Shown: positions 25,668-35,829, numbered from the stretch's first letter. The stretch is 64,000 nucleotides of DNA from Glaciecola sp947496235 (GCF_050306235.1 NZ_JBLWFH010000005.1:186001-250000); one strand, 5' to 3'. The notes: generated from the sequence alone by a model not told the origin. Translations and numbers: made by a program.

Positions 25668-27218
25668 CTATTCAGTTAGTTGCGCTACAATAATAGCTTT
25701 TGGCGGTAAAGTGATGACTAGTTCGCCATTTTCCGCAGGGGATACTTCGAAAGAGGTAGGTCTTACAGCATTTGGATCTTTAAAGGTGTTATGGGCATCC
25801 ATTGTTTCAGCGGTAAGAATTTCACCAGTAATACGCTTATATGCACTTCCTAGGTTGATCACTTCATCATTATTAGGATCTACGTTAACAAGGGTAATCC
25901 ACAATTTTCCATCCTTACCGCGAGCAGCACTTGCATTGATTTTAGGCACCTGATGTTCGCCTTGACCATAGGTTTCATTGCCATCCAATTCTATGGGAAC
26001 ATAGGTCGCATCTTGAAAAGGAATATGCATGCGAAAAACATGATAGGTCGGGGTTAGTAACATTTTTTCTTTATCAGTTAGTATCATGGCTTGGAGAACG
26101 TTTACCATTTGCGCAATAATAGTCATTTGAACGCGTTTTGCATATTTGTGATAAATGTTCAAATTTAGTGCTGCAACTACGGCATCACGTAGACTATTTT
26201 GCTGATACAAGAAGCCAGGATCTCCTTCCGTAACATCATACCAAGTTCCCCACTCATCCAAATAGAAGCCAATTTCCTCATCAGGATCGTATTTGTCCAT
26301 GATTTCGATGTTAGTTTTTAAAATATCTTCAATTTTTAGCGTGCGAGACATAGTGCTTGCCCATTCAGATTCTGGGAAATTTAATGCGCTGCCTTTTTTG
26401 CTCCAATCACTGGTTGGAAGGGTGTAATAATGGTGGCTAATTGCGCCTTTGTTGTAGGACCAATAGCTCTCCATGCTCATTAAAGCTTCGGTATAGTCAG
26501 TTCTGAAATCGGTACCGCCGCTGGCAATTAACGTGGGTTTGTTATTGGCTGGGGTTTTGATGAATGTAGCATAGTGTTTGTACAGGTCGACATAATAGTC
26601 TGCGTCCATACTACCACCACAGCCCCAGGTTTCATTTCCTATTGCGAAAAAATGCAGTCGCCATGGTTTATCTCGGCCATTTTCTCTGCGTAAATTAGCA
26701 AGTGAAGACTCACTATCAGATGTCATATATTCAACCCATTGGGCCATTTCTTTTGGCGAGCCAGTGCCTAAATTGCCATTTACGTAAGCGTCTGCGCCGA
26801 GCATTTCTGCTAAATTCATGAACTCATGGGTGCCAAAACTATTGTCATCAATTACCCCACCCCAAGTGGTATTAACCGTGCGTTTTCGCTCAGCATTTGG
26901 ACCTATGCCATCTTCCCAATGATATTCATCAGCAAAACATCCTCCCGGCCATCGTAACAAGGGTACTTGAAGATCTTTCAACGCCTGTAATACATCATCT
27001 CTATAGCCATTGGTATTGGGGATATCACTTTCTGGACCTACCCAAACACCTTCATAAATCCCTCGGCCTAGATGCTCCATAAACTGACCGTAAATATTCT
27101 TATTAATCACTGCACCAGTATTATCAGTATCTAGGCTAACAGATACCTCGGCCATAGATGAGGTGCTAGTGATCGTTAAAGCGATCCCAATAGCCCTTAA
27201 AAGAGACTTAAATTTCAT
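25668..27218 (-). CDS. Exported alpha-L-arabinofuranosidase, GH51
   Basis: 516 residues with a signal peptide (LLRAIGIALTITSTSSMA). GH51 features: YGQFMEHLGRGIYEGVWVG at the N-terminus, WPGGCFAD, the acid/base Glu in AIGNETWG (residue 196) and the nucleophile Glu in FYLDEWGTWY (residue 322), then a C-terminal beta-sandwich. GH51 enzymes release alpha-L-arabinofuranose from arabinan or arabinoxylan; export means it acts in the periplasm or outside. The second Met is chosen as start because GGAG lies nine bases upstream of it, while the first ATG has no ribosome-binding site. Divergent from a Gfo/Idh/MocA gene, with a very AT-rich 219-base promoter region between. Confidence 0.93.
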   Translation of the reverse strand: MKFKSLLRAIGIALTITSTSSMAEVSVSLDTDNTGAVINKNIYGQFMEHLGRGIYEGVWVGPESDIPNTNGYRDDVLQALKDLQVPLLRWPGGCFADEYHWEDGIGPNAERKRTVNTTWGGVIDDNSFGTHEFMNLAEMLGADAYVNGNLGTGSPKEMAQWVEYMTSDSESSLANLRRENGRDKPWRLHFFAIGNETWGCGGSMDADYYVDLYKHYATFIKTPANNKPTLIASGGTDFRTDYTEALMSMESYWSYNKGAISHHYYTLPTSDWSKKGSALNFPESEWASTMSRTLKIEDILKTNIEIMDKYDPDEEIGFYLDEWGTWYDVTEGDPGFLYQQNSLRDAVVAALNLNIYHKYAKRVQMTIIAQMVNVLQAMILTDKEKMLLTPTYHVFRMHIPFQDATYVPIELDGNETYGQGEHQVPKINASAARGKDGKLWITLVNVDPNNDEVINLGSAYKRITGEILTAETMDAHNTFKDPNAVRPTSFEVSPAENGELVITLPPKAIIVAQLTE

Positions 27219-27437
27219 TAGATATTTCTCCATTAATTTTTTGAAGCTTTAATGTGTTTTATTTAATAATTCTATATCATTTTATTAATAATATTATAAT
27301 GCCAGTAAGTTTAATATGAGTTGAAGAGGGTAAATTTCGTTAATGGATTACGAAAATGATTTTTACCAATCTAAACTATAATGATAAATGCTGAGTAAAA
27401 ATTATTCAGGGTAGACAACCTTTATAAGGAAACATGT

Positions 27438-28529
27438 ATGACTGGGTTCACTCGCCGTCAGGCATTAAAATTTTTTTCAAGCGCAGTGGTACTGGCAAGT
27501 GCCGCAAAAATTCCGGCATTTGCTCAGTCCGACCGCAAGCTAGGTGTGGCTCTTTTAGGATTGGGAAATTATAGTGAAAACCTTCTCGCGCCAGCACTTC
27601 AAGCGACACTACATTGCGAATTACGCGGAATAATTACAGGAACGCCAAGCAAAATCCCAAAATGGCAACGCAAGTACGGCATCAAAGACGCTAATGTGTA
27701 TACCTACGATAACATGGATGAGATAGCCGATAATCCAGATATAGACGTCATTTATATAGTGACTCCAACAGGCACGCACATGAAATATGCAGTAAAAGCT
27801 GCTAACGCAGGTAAGCATGTTTGGTGCGAGAAACCTATGGCGATGACTGTGCAAGAATGCCAGAAGATTATTGATGCTTGTAATAAAAATAAGGTCAAGC
27901 TTTCTATTGGCTATAGAATGCAACACGAACCCAACACTAGAAGATTCGGTGAATACGCAACTACCAAACCTTTCGGTGATTTTACTTCGGTATTTACCCG
28001 TGCTGGTTATGCGGGAAATGGCTTTCCACAAGATTATTGGCGGATGAAAAAAGATATGGGCGGTGGTGCCATGTACGATATGGGTGTTTACCCATTAAAT
28101 GGTGCCCGTTATCTTACTAAAATGGAGCCGATAGCTATAACAGCGCGCCACGAAAAATCGCATCCAGAAATTTTTACAGAAGTCGATGAAACTACCTTTT
28201 TCACATTAGAATTTCCTAATGGTTTAATTGCTGATTGTGGCACTAGTGTAGTGAAATCTTTTAACAAAGCTCGCATTGAATGTGAAAATGGTTGGTATGA
28301 ACTAAACCCTATGTCGCCTTATTCGGGTGTTACTGGCTACACAAGTAAAGATGAAACTTTTAATCCGATCAATGGCATGCAACAAACCCTGCAAATGGAT
28401 AACGATGCGCTGGCTATTTTGAAAGATACAAAAGTTATGGTGCCAGGCGAAGAAGGACTTGCAGACATCAAGGTAGTGGAAGCTGCGTTTGAATCTGCTG
28501 CAAACAACAGCAAGAGAATTGTGCTATAA
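27438..28529 (+). CDS. Tat-exported Gfo/Idh/MocA family oxidoreductase (glucose-fructose oxidoreductase-like)
   Basis: 363 residues. The N-terminus has a twin-arginine signal (TRRQALKFF, then a hydrophobic stretch ending PAFAQ). The Rossmann domain starts GVALLGLGNYSENLLAP; WCEKPMA holds the family Lys, and MYDMGVYPLNGARYL contains the substrate-side Asp/Tyr region. Export by Tat implies folding with bound NADP in the cytoplasm, as in Zymomonas glucose-fructose oxidoreductase. Substrate unknown, likely a sugar; its divergent partner is the GH51 enzyme. AAGGA precedes the ATG. Confidence 0.9.
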   Translation: MTGFTRRQALKFFSSAVVLASAAKIPAFAQSDRKLGVALLGLGNYSENLLAPALQATLHCELRGIITGTPSKIPKWQRKYGIKDANVYTYDNMDEIADNPDIDVIYIVTPTGTHMKYAVKAANAGKHVWCEKPMAMTVQECQKIIDACNKNKVKLSIGYRMQHEPNTRRFGEYATTKPFGDFTSVFTRAGYAGNGFPQDYWRMKKDMGGGAMYDMGVYPLNGARYLTKMEPIAITARHEKSHPEIFTEVDETTFFTLEFPNGLIADCGTSVVKSFNKARIECENGWYELNPMSPYSGVTGYTSKDETFNPINGMQQTLQMDNDALAILKDTKVMVPGEEGLADIKVVEAAFESAANNSKRIVL

Positions 28530-28530
28530 A

Positions 28531-28557
28531 AAAGCAGCGTTCAGTGACGCTGCTTTT
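28531..28557. terminator. Bidirectional terminator between the oxidoreductase gene and acnA
   Basis: AAAGCAGCGT (28531-28540), 6-base loop, ACGCTGCTTT with a T tract; A run on the other side. Confidence 0.85.
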
Positions 28558-28571
28558 GTTTTTATCTGCTT

Positions 28572-31289
28572 TTATGATGCTAGGTTTCTTAGTACATAAT
28601 GCAATATTCCACCATGTTGGTAATATTGCCATTCGCTCTCAGTATCAATACGTACTTTGGCTGCAAATGTGGTGATTTCACCCTTATTATTTTCAGCGGT
28701 TACCGTTACTTCGCTCGGCTTTTCGTCTAAGCTGGAGATACTAAACGTTTCTTTACCATCAAGTCCTAAACTGTCAGCGCTATCACCATTGGTAAACTCT
28801 AAGGGTAAAACGCCAAACCCTACCAAGTTAGAACGATGGATTCGTTCATAACTTTGTGCAATTACAGCTTCTATGCCTAAAAGCTTGGTGCCCTTAGCCG
28901 CCCAATCGCGACTTGAACCTGTGCCGTATTCTTTGCCAGCAAGAACCACTAATGGCGTTTTCTGCTTTTGATATTCCATGGCAGCTTCATAGATGCTGGT
29001 CACCTTATCTTCTGGCCAGTAAGTCGTATATCCACCTTCTGTGTCAGGTGCAATTTGATTTCGTAAACGCGTATTAGCAAAGGTGCCTCGCATCATAACT
29101 TCGTGGTTACCACGACGAGAGCCGAGGCTATTAAAATCTTTCTGCGCTACACCATTGCCTTTCAGATATTCGCCAGCTGGACTACTGGACTGAATCGCAC
29201 CCGCAGGTGAGATATGGTCAGTCGTAATAGAATCGCCAACTTTAACAATGCATCTTGCTCCTTCTATTAAAGGGGGGGCTGGTGGTTCTTTGGTTAGGCC
29301 TTCAAAATAGGGTGGGTTTCGCACGTAGGTGGAATCTGGCCAAGCGTAAGTTTCGCCTTCTGGAGTGTCTAGCTTGCGCCATTCTTCTGTTCCGTTAAAT
29401 ACATCTGCATACTTTTCGTTATACAACTCAGCCGAAATTGATGCCGCTACTTTTTGATTTATTTCGTCTTGGCTTGGCCAAATATCTTTTAAATAAACGG
29501 CATCTCCGTTTGTATCATGCCCAATCGGATCATTGGCAATGTCCACTGTCATGCTGCCTGCCAATGCATAGGCCACAACTAAAGGCGGAGACGCTAAGTA
29601 GTTCGCTCGAACATCTTGGTGAATTCTACCCTCAAAATTACGGTTTCCTGACAACACCGAACAAGCTGTTAAACCACCTTCTTTGATAGCATCACTGATG
29701 ACATCTGGTAATGGACCTGAATTACCAATACAGGTTGTACAACCGAAACCGACGATATCAAAGCCTAATTCACTTAAGGCATCCATGACACCTGCATTTT
29801 TTAAATAAGCAGGTACCACTTGTGAACCTGGTGCTAGTGAGGTTTTGACCCAAGGTTTAGGTTTTAGCCCTTTTTCCAACGCTTTTTGCGCAACAAGCCC
29901 TGCAGCAATCATGACATCTGGATTTGAAGTGTTGGTGCAAGAGGTAATGGCGGCGATAACTACATCGCCATGGTTTAAGCAGGTTTTCTCGCCATTGATT
30001 TCTATGGGGACACTTTTTTCTGTAGGTTCACGGCCGACGGCAGTGGCTCCACCCTCGTCTGCAAATCGAGATATGTCGGTGTCTTCTAGTTCTACACCAA
30101 GCAACTGCATATGCTTCACAAAGGCGGCTTTTGCATCGGTCAACGCAATTCTGTCTTGAGGGCGTTTAGGTCCTGCAATGCTCGGCACTACGTTAGCCAA
30201 GTTCAAGGCCAGTTTGTCACTATAATTGGCTGGCTCTTCGCCGTCATTACGCCACATACCTTGTGCTTTAGCATAGGCTTCTACAATCTTAACTTGTTCT
30301 TCCGTACGTCCGCTTAATTTTAAATAAGTGAGAGTTTCTTCATCTACTGGGAAAATACCACAAGTTGCACCATATTCTGGTGCCATATTGGCAATAGTTG
30401 CTCTATCGGCTAGTGGCAAATTAGCGAGTCCATCGCCATAAAATTCAACAAATTTACCAACCACACCTTTTTCTCTTAGCATTTCAACAACGGTTAACAC
30501 CAAGTCTGTTGCGGTAGCGCCTTCTGACAATTCACCACTTAACTCAAACCCAACCACCTCAGGCAATAGCATGCTTATGGGTTGACCTAACATTGCGGCT
30601 TCTGCCTCAATGCCGCCTACGCCCCAACCTAGAACGCCAAGTCCATTAATCATAGTGGTATGACTGTCAGTACCAACTAGGGTATCAGGATAAATAACAT
30701 CGGAGTCATCAGCTTGCATGACGACCTGTCCTAAGTATTCCAAGTTTACTTGGTGCACTATTCCTGTGCCTGGCGGCACAACGCGGAAATTTTTAAAGGC
30801 TTTTTGGCCCCAGCGCAGGAATTGATATCTTTCTTTGTTGCGTTCAAATTCTATTTCAGTGTTCTTTTCAAGGGCCGATTTATTGCCGAAATGATCGACC
30901 ATCACCGAATGGTCAATAACCAAATCTACAGGTACTTGAGGGTTTATGGTATTGGCGTCTGCGCCCAAATTGACCACAGCGTCGCGCATTGCGGCTAAAT
31001 CAACTATTGCTGGGACGCCGGTAAAATCTTGTAAAACTACCCGTGCAGGAGTAAATGCTATTTGAGCAACTGGTGTTGCGTTTGCGTCCCAATTGATGAC
31101 TTCTTGGATATCTTCTACGGTGACATGAAGATCATCTTGATTGCGAAGTAAGTTCTCTAACAAAATTTTGATTGAATATGGCAGTTTAGCGATCTTGTCT
31201 TGCGCATTAATGCGCCCTATGTCAAAGATTTGATAAGTTTTACCACCTACTTCAAGTTGTGTTTTGGTGTTCAATTCATCTAAGCTCAT
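28572..31289 (-). CDS. acnA: Aconitate hydratase A
   Basis: 905 residues, full length for AcnA/IRP-type aconitase. Cluster ligand cysteines are seen in AITSCTNTSNP and in FGCTTCIGNSGPLP; VGTDSHTTMINGLGVLGWGVGG and the C-terminal swivel domain with GSSRDWAAKGTKLLGIEAVIAQSYERIHRSNLVGFGV are diagnostic (only parts quoted by position: last ~200 residues). It isomerises citrate to isocitrate in the TCA cycle. Starts 31289; monocistronic. The product feeds the isocitrate dehydrogenase encoded at 36181, though the genes are not in one operon. Confidence 0.97.
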   Translation of the reverse strand: MSLDELNTKTQLEVGGKTYQIFDIGRINAQDKIAKLPYSIKILLENLLRNQDDLHVTVEDIQEVINWDANATPVAQIAFTPARVVLQDFTGVPAIVDLAAMRDAVVNLGADANTINPQVPVDLVIDHSVMVDHFGNKSALEKNTEIEFERNKERYQFLRWGQKAFKNFRVVPPGTGIVHQVNLEYLGQVVMQADDSDVIYPDTLVGTDSHTTMINGLGVLGWGVGGIEAEAAMLGQPISMLLPEVVGFELSGELSEGATATDLVLTVVEMLREKGVVGKFVEFYGDGLANLPLADRATIANMAPEYGATCGIFPVDEETLTYLKLSGRTEEQVKIVEAYAKAQGMWRNDGEEPANYSDKLALNLANVVPSIAGPKRPQDRIALTDAKAAFVKHMQLLGVELEDTDISRFADEGGATAVGREPTEKSVPIEINGEKTCLNHGDVVIAAITSCTNTSNPDVMIAAGLVAQKALEKGLKPKPWVKTSLAPGSQVVPAYLKNAGVMDALSELGFDIVGFGCTTCIGNSGPLPDVISDAIKEGGLTACSVLSGNRNFEGRIHQDVRANYLASPPLVVAYALAGSMTVDIANDPIGHDTNGDAVYLKDIWPSQDEINQKVAASISAELYNEKYADVFNGTEEWRKLDTPEGETYAWPDSTYVRNPPYFEGLTKEPPAPPLIEGARCIVKVGDSITTDHISPAGAIQSSSPAGEYLKGNGVAQKDFNSLGSRRGNHEVMMRGTFANTRLRNQIAPDTEGGYTTYWPEDKVTSIYEAAMEYQKQKTPLVVLAGKEYGTGSSRDWAAKGTKLLGIEAVIAQSYERIHRSNLVGFGVLPLEFTNGDSADSLGLDGKETFSISSLDEKPSEVTVTAENNKGEITTFAAKVRIDTESEWQYYQHGGILHYVLRNLAS

Positions 31290-31514
31290 ATTGCCCCTTT
31301 CGTTTTAGCTTTTTGCATAAATCCATCTGATTAAACGTTTTGTACTGCAAAAATCGAATTTTGGCCTAATTTGAATTGTCAAACTCATTGTTTGGCAGCT
31401 GCAAAATTTAAAAATTGGGTATAGGAAAACAAAAATTTAAGTAGTTCTGGAATGTTAAAATTCAACACGGGCTCCTGTACTAAATGTCTTGCAACAGTTT
31501 TTATGGAAGAAAAT

Positions 31515-31835
31515 ATGAAATTTGGTTTGCGAATCCCCCATCGTTTAGTTTCTGCCTTTGTAATAAGTTTGAGTCCACTTTTATTATTTCTGAGTCCTTC
31601 CGCTTATGCGGATAGTTTTTGTCCCGCTTGTTCATATGGACCTGACAATTCTTTCGTATGTACGCCAGCAGACCCTGGCTATTATGTACCTGTAGCTGGC
31701 GCAACAGAGCAAACAATTGCACCAGTGGGATATTATGTTTCGGGAGAAGGCTGGCCAGCCCCTATAGCTGCTGGAATTAATCAATATGTTCCAGATGAAG
31801 GTGCGACTTTTTATTTGGTTCTTTTTCAAAGTTGA
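31515..31835 (+). CDS. Small exported protein with three GYYVP-type repeats
   Basis: 107 residues from the ATG at 31515, preferred because GGAAGA lies five bases upstream; the frame stays open from 31452. A signal peptide (VSAFVISLSPLLLFLSPSAYA) is followed by a Cys-containing segment (FCPACSYGPDNSFVC) and three degenerate ~16-residue repeats: PGYYVPVAGATEQTIA, PVGYYVSGEGWPAPIA and INQYVPDEGATFYL. No known function. It ends straight after the third repeat without a membrane anchor, so it may be a short form or a truncated member of a longer repeat family. Confidence 0.6.
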   Translation: MKFGLRIPHRLVSAFVISLSPLLLFLSPSAYADSFCPACSYGPDNSFVCTPADPGYYVPVAGATEQTIAPVGYYVSGEGWPAPIAAGINQYVPDEGATFYLVLFQS

Positions 31836-31900
31836 GCTTTTAGTTTACTACAGGCATAGTAATTTAAGCGCTGATAAATCTAACAATAAAGGCAACTTAA

Positions 31901-33487
31901 ATGAACTGGCTCGATTATTCCATTTTAGCTATCTACTTTTTGGGATTGCTATTGATGGGTTTTTTACTCAGGCATCAGGTATCCAAAGAAGATTATTACC
32001 TTGGCGGTCGGAAAATCGGTTGGAAACCTTTGACCTTAAGTGTAATGGCGACTCAACTTTCTGCTGTTAGTTTTATTTCCGCGCCTGCCTTTGTCGGTTT
32101 GCGAGAAGGCGGTGGCTTGGTGTGGTTGACCTACGAATTAGCCGTACCTTTGGCCATGTTGTTTCTGCTTTGGCGGTTAATGCCAACCTTGCATGCTTCT
32201 GGCGTGGTAAGTGTTTATGACTACCTAGAACGGCGGTTTTCTATGTCTACTCGATTGGTGATTAGTGCTGTTTTTCAAATCAGCCGTTCATTTGCCACAG
32301 GCATTATGATTTACGCCATATCCATTATTTTGCAAGGCACTATAGGTTTAGATTTCTGGCAAAGCATTGCGCTTATTGGTTTTGTTACCATTTTATATTC
32401 ATTACAGGGCGGTATGTCTGCGGTTGTCTACGGCGATGCTCTGCAGATGATATTAATTATTATTGGCGCAGTGCTTTGTTTGTTATATGGCCTTGAGTAC
32501 GCTGGCGGAATTTCTTCCGTTATCTCACAAGTTGATATTGACCGATTAACTGCGTTAAATACTGAATCCACTGGTTTTGATGGCGGCAGTTTTGGACTTC
32601 TCCCCATGATCTTTGGTGGTATTGTGTTGTACGCGTCCTATTATGGCTGCGACCAATCTGAAGCACAGCGTTGCCTATCAGCTCATGATCAAAAAGACTT
32701 GAAAAAAATGTTGATGTCAGCGGCTTTTTTACGCTTCCCAATAACCCTATTATATTGCGCTACAGGTTTAGTGATAGGCGTTTTTGCCTTCGCAACACCA
32801 GAATTTATGCTGCAAATTCCCAAAGACAGTCCTGATTGGATGATGCCAGTGTTTATCATCAACTATCTACCTAACGGTATCATTGGCATCTTATTAGTCG
32901 CTATTATGGCTGCTGCTATGTCTTCTCTTAGTTCCGCGGTCAATAGTTTATCTGCTGTGACCTTGGAAGATATTTGTAGAATCACAAAGAAATCATTAAC
33001 TGATCGTCAATATCTTATTGGTGCGCGTTGCACAGGTTTATTTTGGGGTTTAATTACCCTAATTTTCTCAGCATTTGCAGGCGATATAGCGCCAACTGTA
33101 ATTGAGGCAATTAATAAAATAGGTTCTTTATTTTATGGGCCAATTCTAGCCTGTTTCATCTTGGGGATATACGCTAAATCCGTTAGGTCCTTGCATGTGA
33201 ACCTAGGTATCTTTAGCGGTGTATTGACTAACATGATGTTGTGGTTATTTTTTGAGAATGTGTTTTGGTTTTGGTGGAATCTTTTCGGTCTAACCGTTAC
33301 CTTATTGATCAGTTTGGCGCTATCTGTTCTGAGTAACCATGTATTAGGCAATAATAATGATCAAATACAGGTCTATACTGTATCTGTGAAAACCCAATTA
33401 AGTAAAATTAATGTATTTGCAATGCTGATTTGGTTTGCCATTATTGCAAGTGTGTGCGTATTGATAACATACAACGCCACAAACTAG
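31901..33487 (+). CDS. Sodium:solute symporter (SSS family)
   Basis: 528 residues with about 13-14 membrane helices. The first helices read WLDYSILAIYFLGLLLMGFL and YYLGGRKIGW, and the sodium-site region is conserved in AAAMSSLSSAVNSLSAVTLEDI, as in SGLT/PutP-type carriers. The branch looks like eukaryotic-type SLC5 or bacterial sugar/sialic-acid carriers. Substrate not determinable. An FMN-binding glutamate-synthase-like gene follows after 32 bases and probably shares the transcript. Confidence 0.92.
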   Translation: MNWLDYSILAIYFLGLLLMGFLLRHQVSKEDYYLGGRKIGWKPLTLSVMATQLSAVSFISAPAFVGLREGGGLVWLTYELAVPLAMLFLLWRLMPTLHASGVVSVYDYLERRFSMSTRLVISAVFQISRSFATGIMIYAISIILQGTIGLDFWQSIALIGFVTILYSLQGGMSAVVYGDALQMILIIIGAVLCLLYGLEYAGGISSVISQVDIDRLTALNTESTGFDGGSFGLLPMIFGGIVLYASYYGCDQSEAQRCLSAHDQKDLKKMLMSAAFLRFPITLLYCATGLVIGVFAFATPEFMLQIPKDSPDWMMPVFIINYLPNGIIGILLVAIMAAAMSSLSSAVNSLSAVTLEDICRITKKSLTDRQYLIGARCTGLFWGLITLIFSAFAGDIAPTVIEAINKIGSLFYGPILACFILGIYAKSVRSLHVNLGIFSGVLTNMMLWLFFENVFWFWWNLFGLTVTLLISLALSVLSNHVLGNNNDQIQVYTVSVKTQLSKINVFAMLIWFAIIASVCVLITYNATN

Positions 33488-33519
33488 AGCCTGTTAATCT
33501 TTTTATAAGGAGTTAGGAA

Positions 33520-35160
33520 TTGGATAGAAACGCTATTCCTCTTTTTTGCGGTCTGTTGCTTGTTTCTGCAATTATCAATGTTGTATTTGATAGTATTTAT
33601 TGGTTATCGGCAATCTTTGCTTTTTTCCTATTTCTTGCAATTTATGATCGCTTGCAATCAAAGCATTCTATTCTTCGTAATTATCCTTTTTTTGGACGTG
33701 CTCGATGGATAATTGAAGGTCTTCGACCGTTTATCCAACAGTATATTATCGAACCGGACACTGGAGGCGCGCCAATTTCTAGAATGTTTAGAAATATTGT
33801 TTATCAACGGGCAAAATCCAGTCGAGAAACTATACCCTTTGGAACGCAATTAGACACCTATAGAAACGGCTATGAGTGGATTGGCCATTCATTATCTGCG
33901 CGTGACGTTACACAACTGGATTGTTCTCCAAGAGTAACAGTTGGCGGAAAAGATTGCACACAACCCTACAGTGCGAGCATTTTGAATATATCAGCCATGA
34001 GTTTTGGTTCACTAAGCCAAAATGCCATTTTGGCGCTCAACAAAGGGGCGAAAGAAGGTGGTTTTTATCACAATACAGGCGAAGGTGGATTAAGTCCTTA
34101 TCACCTGGAAAACGGCGGCGATATAGTATGGCAAATAGGCACAGGGTATTTTGGTTGCAGGACTAAAGATGGAAAATTTTCTGCAGAGTTATTTGCAAAA
34201 AATGCAAATAAAGAAGCCGTAAAAATGATCGAAATAAAACTATCTCAAGGCGCCAAACCTGGACATGGTGGTATTTTACCTGCAGATAAAAATACGCCAG
34301 AAATAGCAGAAATAAGAGGTGTGGAACCACATACTCAAGTGGATAGCCCTGCTCGTCATTCAGCCTTTAAAAGTCCTGTTGGTCTCATGGAGTTTGTTAA
34401 AGAATTAAGAGAATTATCTAATGGAAAACCCATAGGTATTAAATTATCTTTGGGTCGCCGCTCAGAGTTTGTGGCGATTTGTAAAGCCATGCTAGAAACT
34501 AACATAAAACCTGATTTTATTACCGTTGATGGTGGTGAAGGTGGCACCGGAGCGGCGCCATTGGAATATTCAAATTCCATAGGCACGCCGTTAAAAGAAG
34601 CCTTGGTTTTTGTTGATGATATCTTACGCGGATATGACTTGAGAAAAGATATTAAAGTGATCGCTTCAGGTAAAATTATTACCGGATTTCACATCATCAA
34701 ACACCTAGCGTTAGGTGCGGATATTTGCAACAGTGCAAGAGGCATGATGTTGGCTCTCGGGTGTGTACAATCGCTTTCATGCAATACCAATAAATGTCCT
34801 ACTGGCGTTGCGACACAGGATCCTAAACTCGCGAATGGTTTGGTAGTAGAAGAAAAATACAAACGAGTGCATTCGTTTCATACAAAAACCATGCACGTGG
34901 TTGCTGATATGATGTCTTCTACCGGCTTTTTGCATACAAAAGAACTTAATCGCTCTCACATTCATCGAAGGGTTAATCAAGAAGTGGTTAAACGATTTGA
35001 CCAAATTTATCCCATAGTGCCTCACGGAAGTTTCCTAAAAAATGAAGTGCCAGATATGTATGAGTTGGAACTCAAAGAAGCCGACGCATGTTCTTTTATG
35101 CCGAAGGTTGAATTAGGCGAATCCTCTGAGAGGGAACTAATCCCTATTCATAATCTTTAA
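33520..35160 (+). CDS. FMN-binding glutamate synthase family protein
   Basis: 546 residues from a TTG start with AGGAG seven bases upstream. Two N-terminal membrane-like segments (about 4-40) precede a glutamate synthase alpha-type barrel: SAMSFGSLSQNAILALNKGA, GGILPADKNTPEIAEIRG, VDGGEGGTGAAPLEY and a Cys motif in SCNTNKCPTGVATQDP that in true GltS binds a 3Fe-4S cluster (here only two Cys of the set, C-N-T-N-K-C, are spaced as expected). It lacks the amidotransferase domain, so it is not a full glutamate synthase; the family's reaction is unestablished. Second gene after the symporter. Confidence 0.88.
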   Translation: MDRNAIPLFCGLLLVSAIINVVFDSIYWLSAIFAFFLFLAIYDRLQSKHSILRNYPFFGRARWIIEGLRPFIQQYIIEPDTGGAPISRMFRNIVYQRAKSSRETIPFGTQLDTYRNGYEWIGHSLSARDVTQLDCSPRVTVGGKDCTQPYSASILNISAMSFGSLSQNAILALNKGAKEGGFYHNTGEGGLSPYHLENGGDIVWQIGTGYFGCRTKDGKFSAELFAKNANKEAVKMIEIKLSQGAKPGHGGILPADKNTPEIAEIRGVEPHTQVDSPARHSAFKSPVGLMEFVKELRELSNGKPIGIKLSLGRRSEFVAICKAMLETNIKPDFITVDGGEGGTGAAPLEYSNSIGTPLKEALVFVDDILRGYDLRKDIKVIASGKIITGFHIIKHLALGADICNSARGMMLALGCVQSLSCNTNKCPTGVATQDPKLANGLVVEEKYKRVHSFHTKTMHVVADMMSSTGFLHTKELNRSHIHRRVNQEVVKRFDQIYPIVPHGSFLKNEVPDMYELELKEADACSFMPKVELGESSERELIPIHNL

Positions 35161-35176
35161 CCTCAGAGGTTTTTTT
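35159..35176 (+). terminator. Terminator after the symporter operon
   Basis: AACCTC, A, GAGGTT followed by a run of T; the stem begins in the stop codon of the preceding gene. Confidence 0.7.
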
Positions 35177-35361
35177 CACCTCTTGGGCAGATTTTTGGAA
35201 GTTTTTACACAGTAAAGGTAATATTTTACCTAACTATTCTTTAAACTCATCTGTGTAATATAAATTTATTTTAAAATTCAATAGGTTATAAGTAGGAGAT
35301 TCTGGAACAAATAATGCTGTAAGAAATTCATTGGCGGAGCGACAAGTAAAAGGAGTGTCCG

Positions 35362-35769
35362 ATGAAATCAAGTTCTAGTGTTTATTTTATCTTTATTACG
35401 ATTCTTTTAATCGGGTCTTATTATGTCGTGAGTAAATCCAGTCAGGGATATGCAAATGCGCCTCTTATTGCTTCGGCGGTCGACATGACAAACAAGAACA
35501 GCTCGGTCGATGGTGATCTTTTACAAGTAAAAGTTAAAACAGCCTTACTAGTGGCGCCAGAAGTGTCAGGAATTGGCATTATTGTTGAGGAGAACGATGG
35601 CACTATTACGCTCACTGGAAATGTTCCTACACAACAGCAAAAAGCTTATGCAATGTCAGTGGTGAGTCGCATTGATGGTGTGCAACAAATCGTTAATGAA
35701 TTATATGTGAAACGGATAGGCTCGAGTGATAACAATCAAGTTTTTTCCGTTGCACCCGCATCTGAGTAA
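35362..35769 (+). CDS. BON-domain exported protein
   Basis: 135 residues: an N-terminal hydrophobic helix (about 5-24, signal or anchor) followed by one BON domain (about 45-115), recognised by QVKVKTALLVAPEVSGIGI, DGTITLTGNVPTQQQKAYA and VVSRIDGVQQIVNELYV. BON domains bind membranes or help envelope stability under osmotic stress (OsmY-like). Single domain here; OsmY has two. An AGGAG ribosome-binding site precedes the ATG. Stress regulation is plausible but no promoter is assigned. Confidence 0.88.
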   Translation: MKSSSSVYFIFITILLIGSYYVVSKSSQGYANAPLIASAVDMTNKNSSVDGDLLQVKVKTALLVAPEVSGIGIIVEENDGTITLTGNVPTQQQKAYAMSVVSRIDGVQQIVNELYVKRIGSSDNNQVFSVAPASE

Positions 35770-35802
35770 ATCCGCTACAAATGACTGAGTAGCTGAGTAG
35801 TT

Positions 35803-35829
35803 GGGTCTGCGCTTGCAGACCCTTTTTTT
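35803..35829. terminator. Terminator after the BON gene
   Basis: GGGTCTGC, GCTT, GCAGACCC, then seven T. It abuts the end of the convergent small membrane gene. Confidence 0.9.

Noticed and set aside
27621..28031. 136-codon minus frame opposite the Gfo/Idh/MocA gene
   Set aside because: Shadow frame without a ribosome-binding site or family resemblance.
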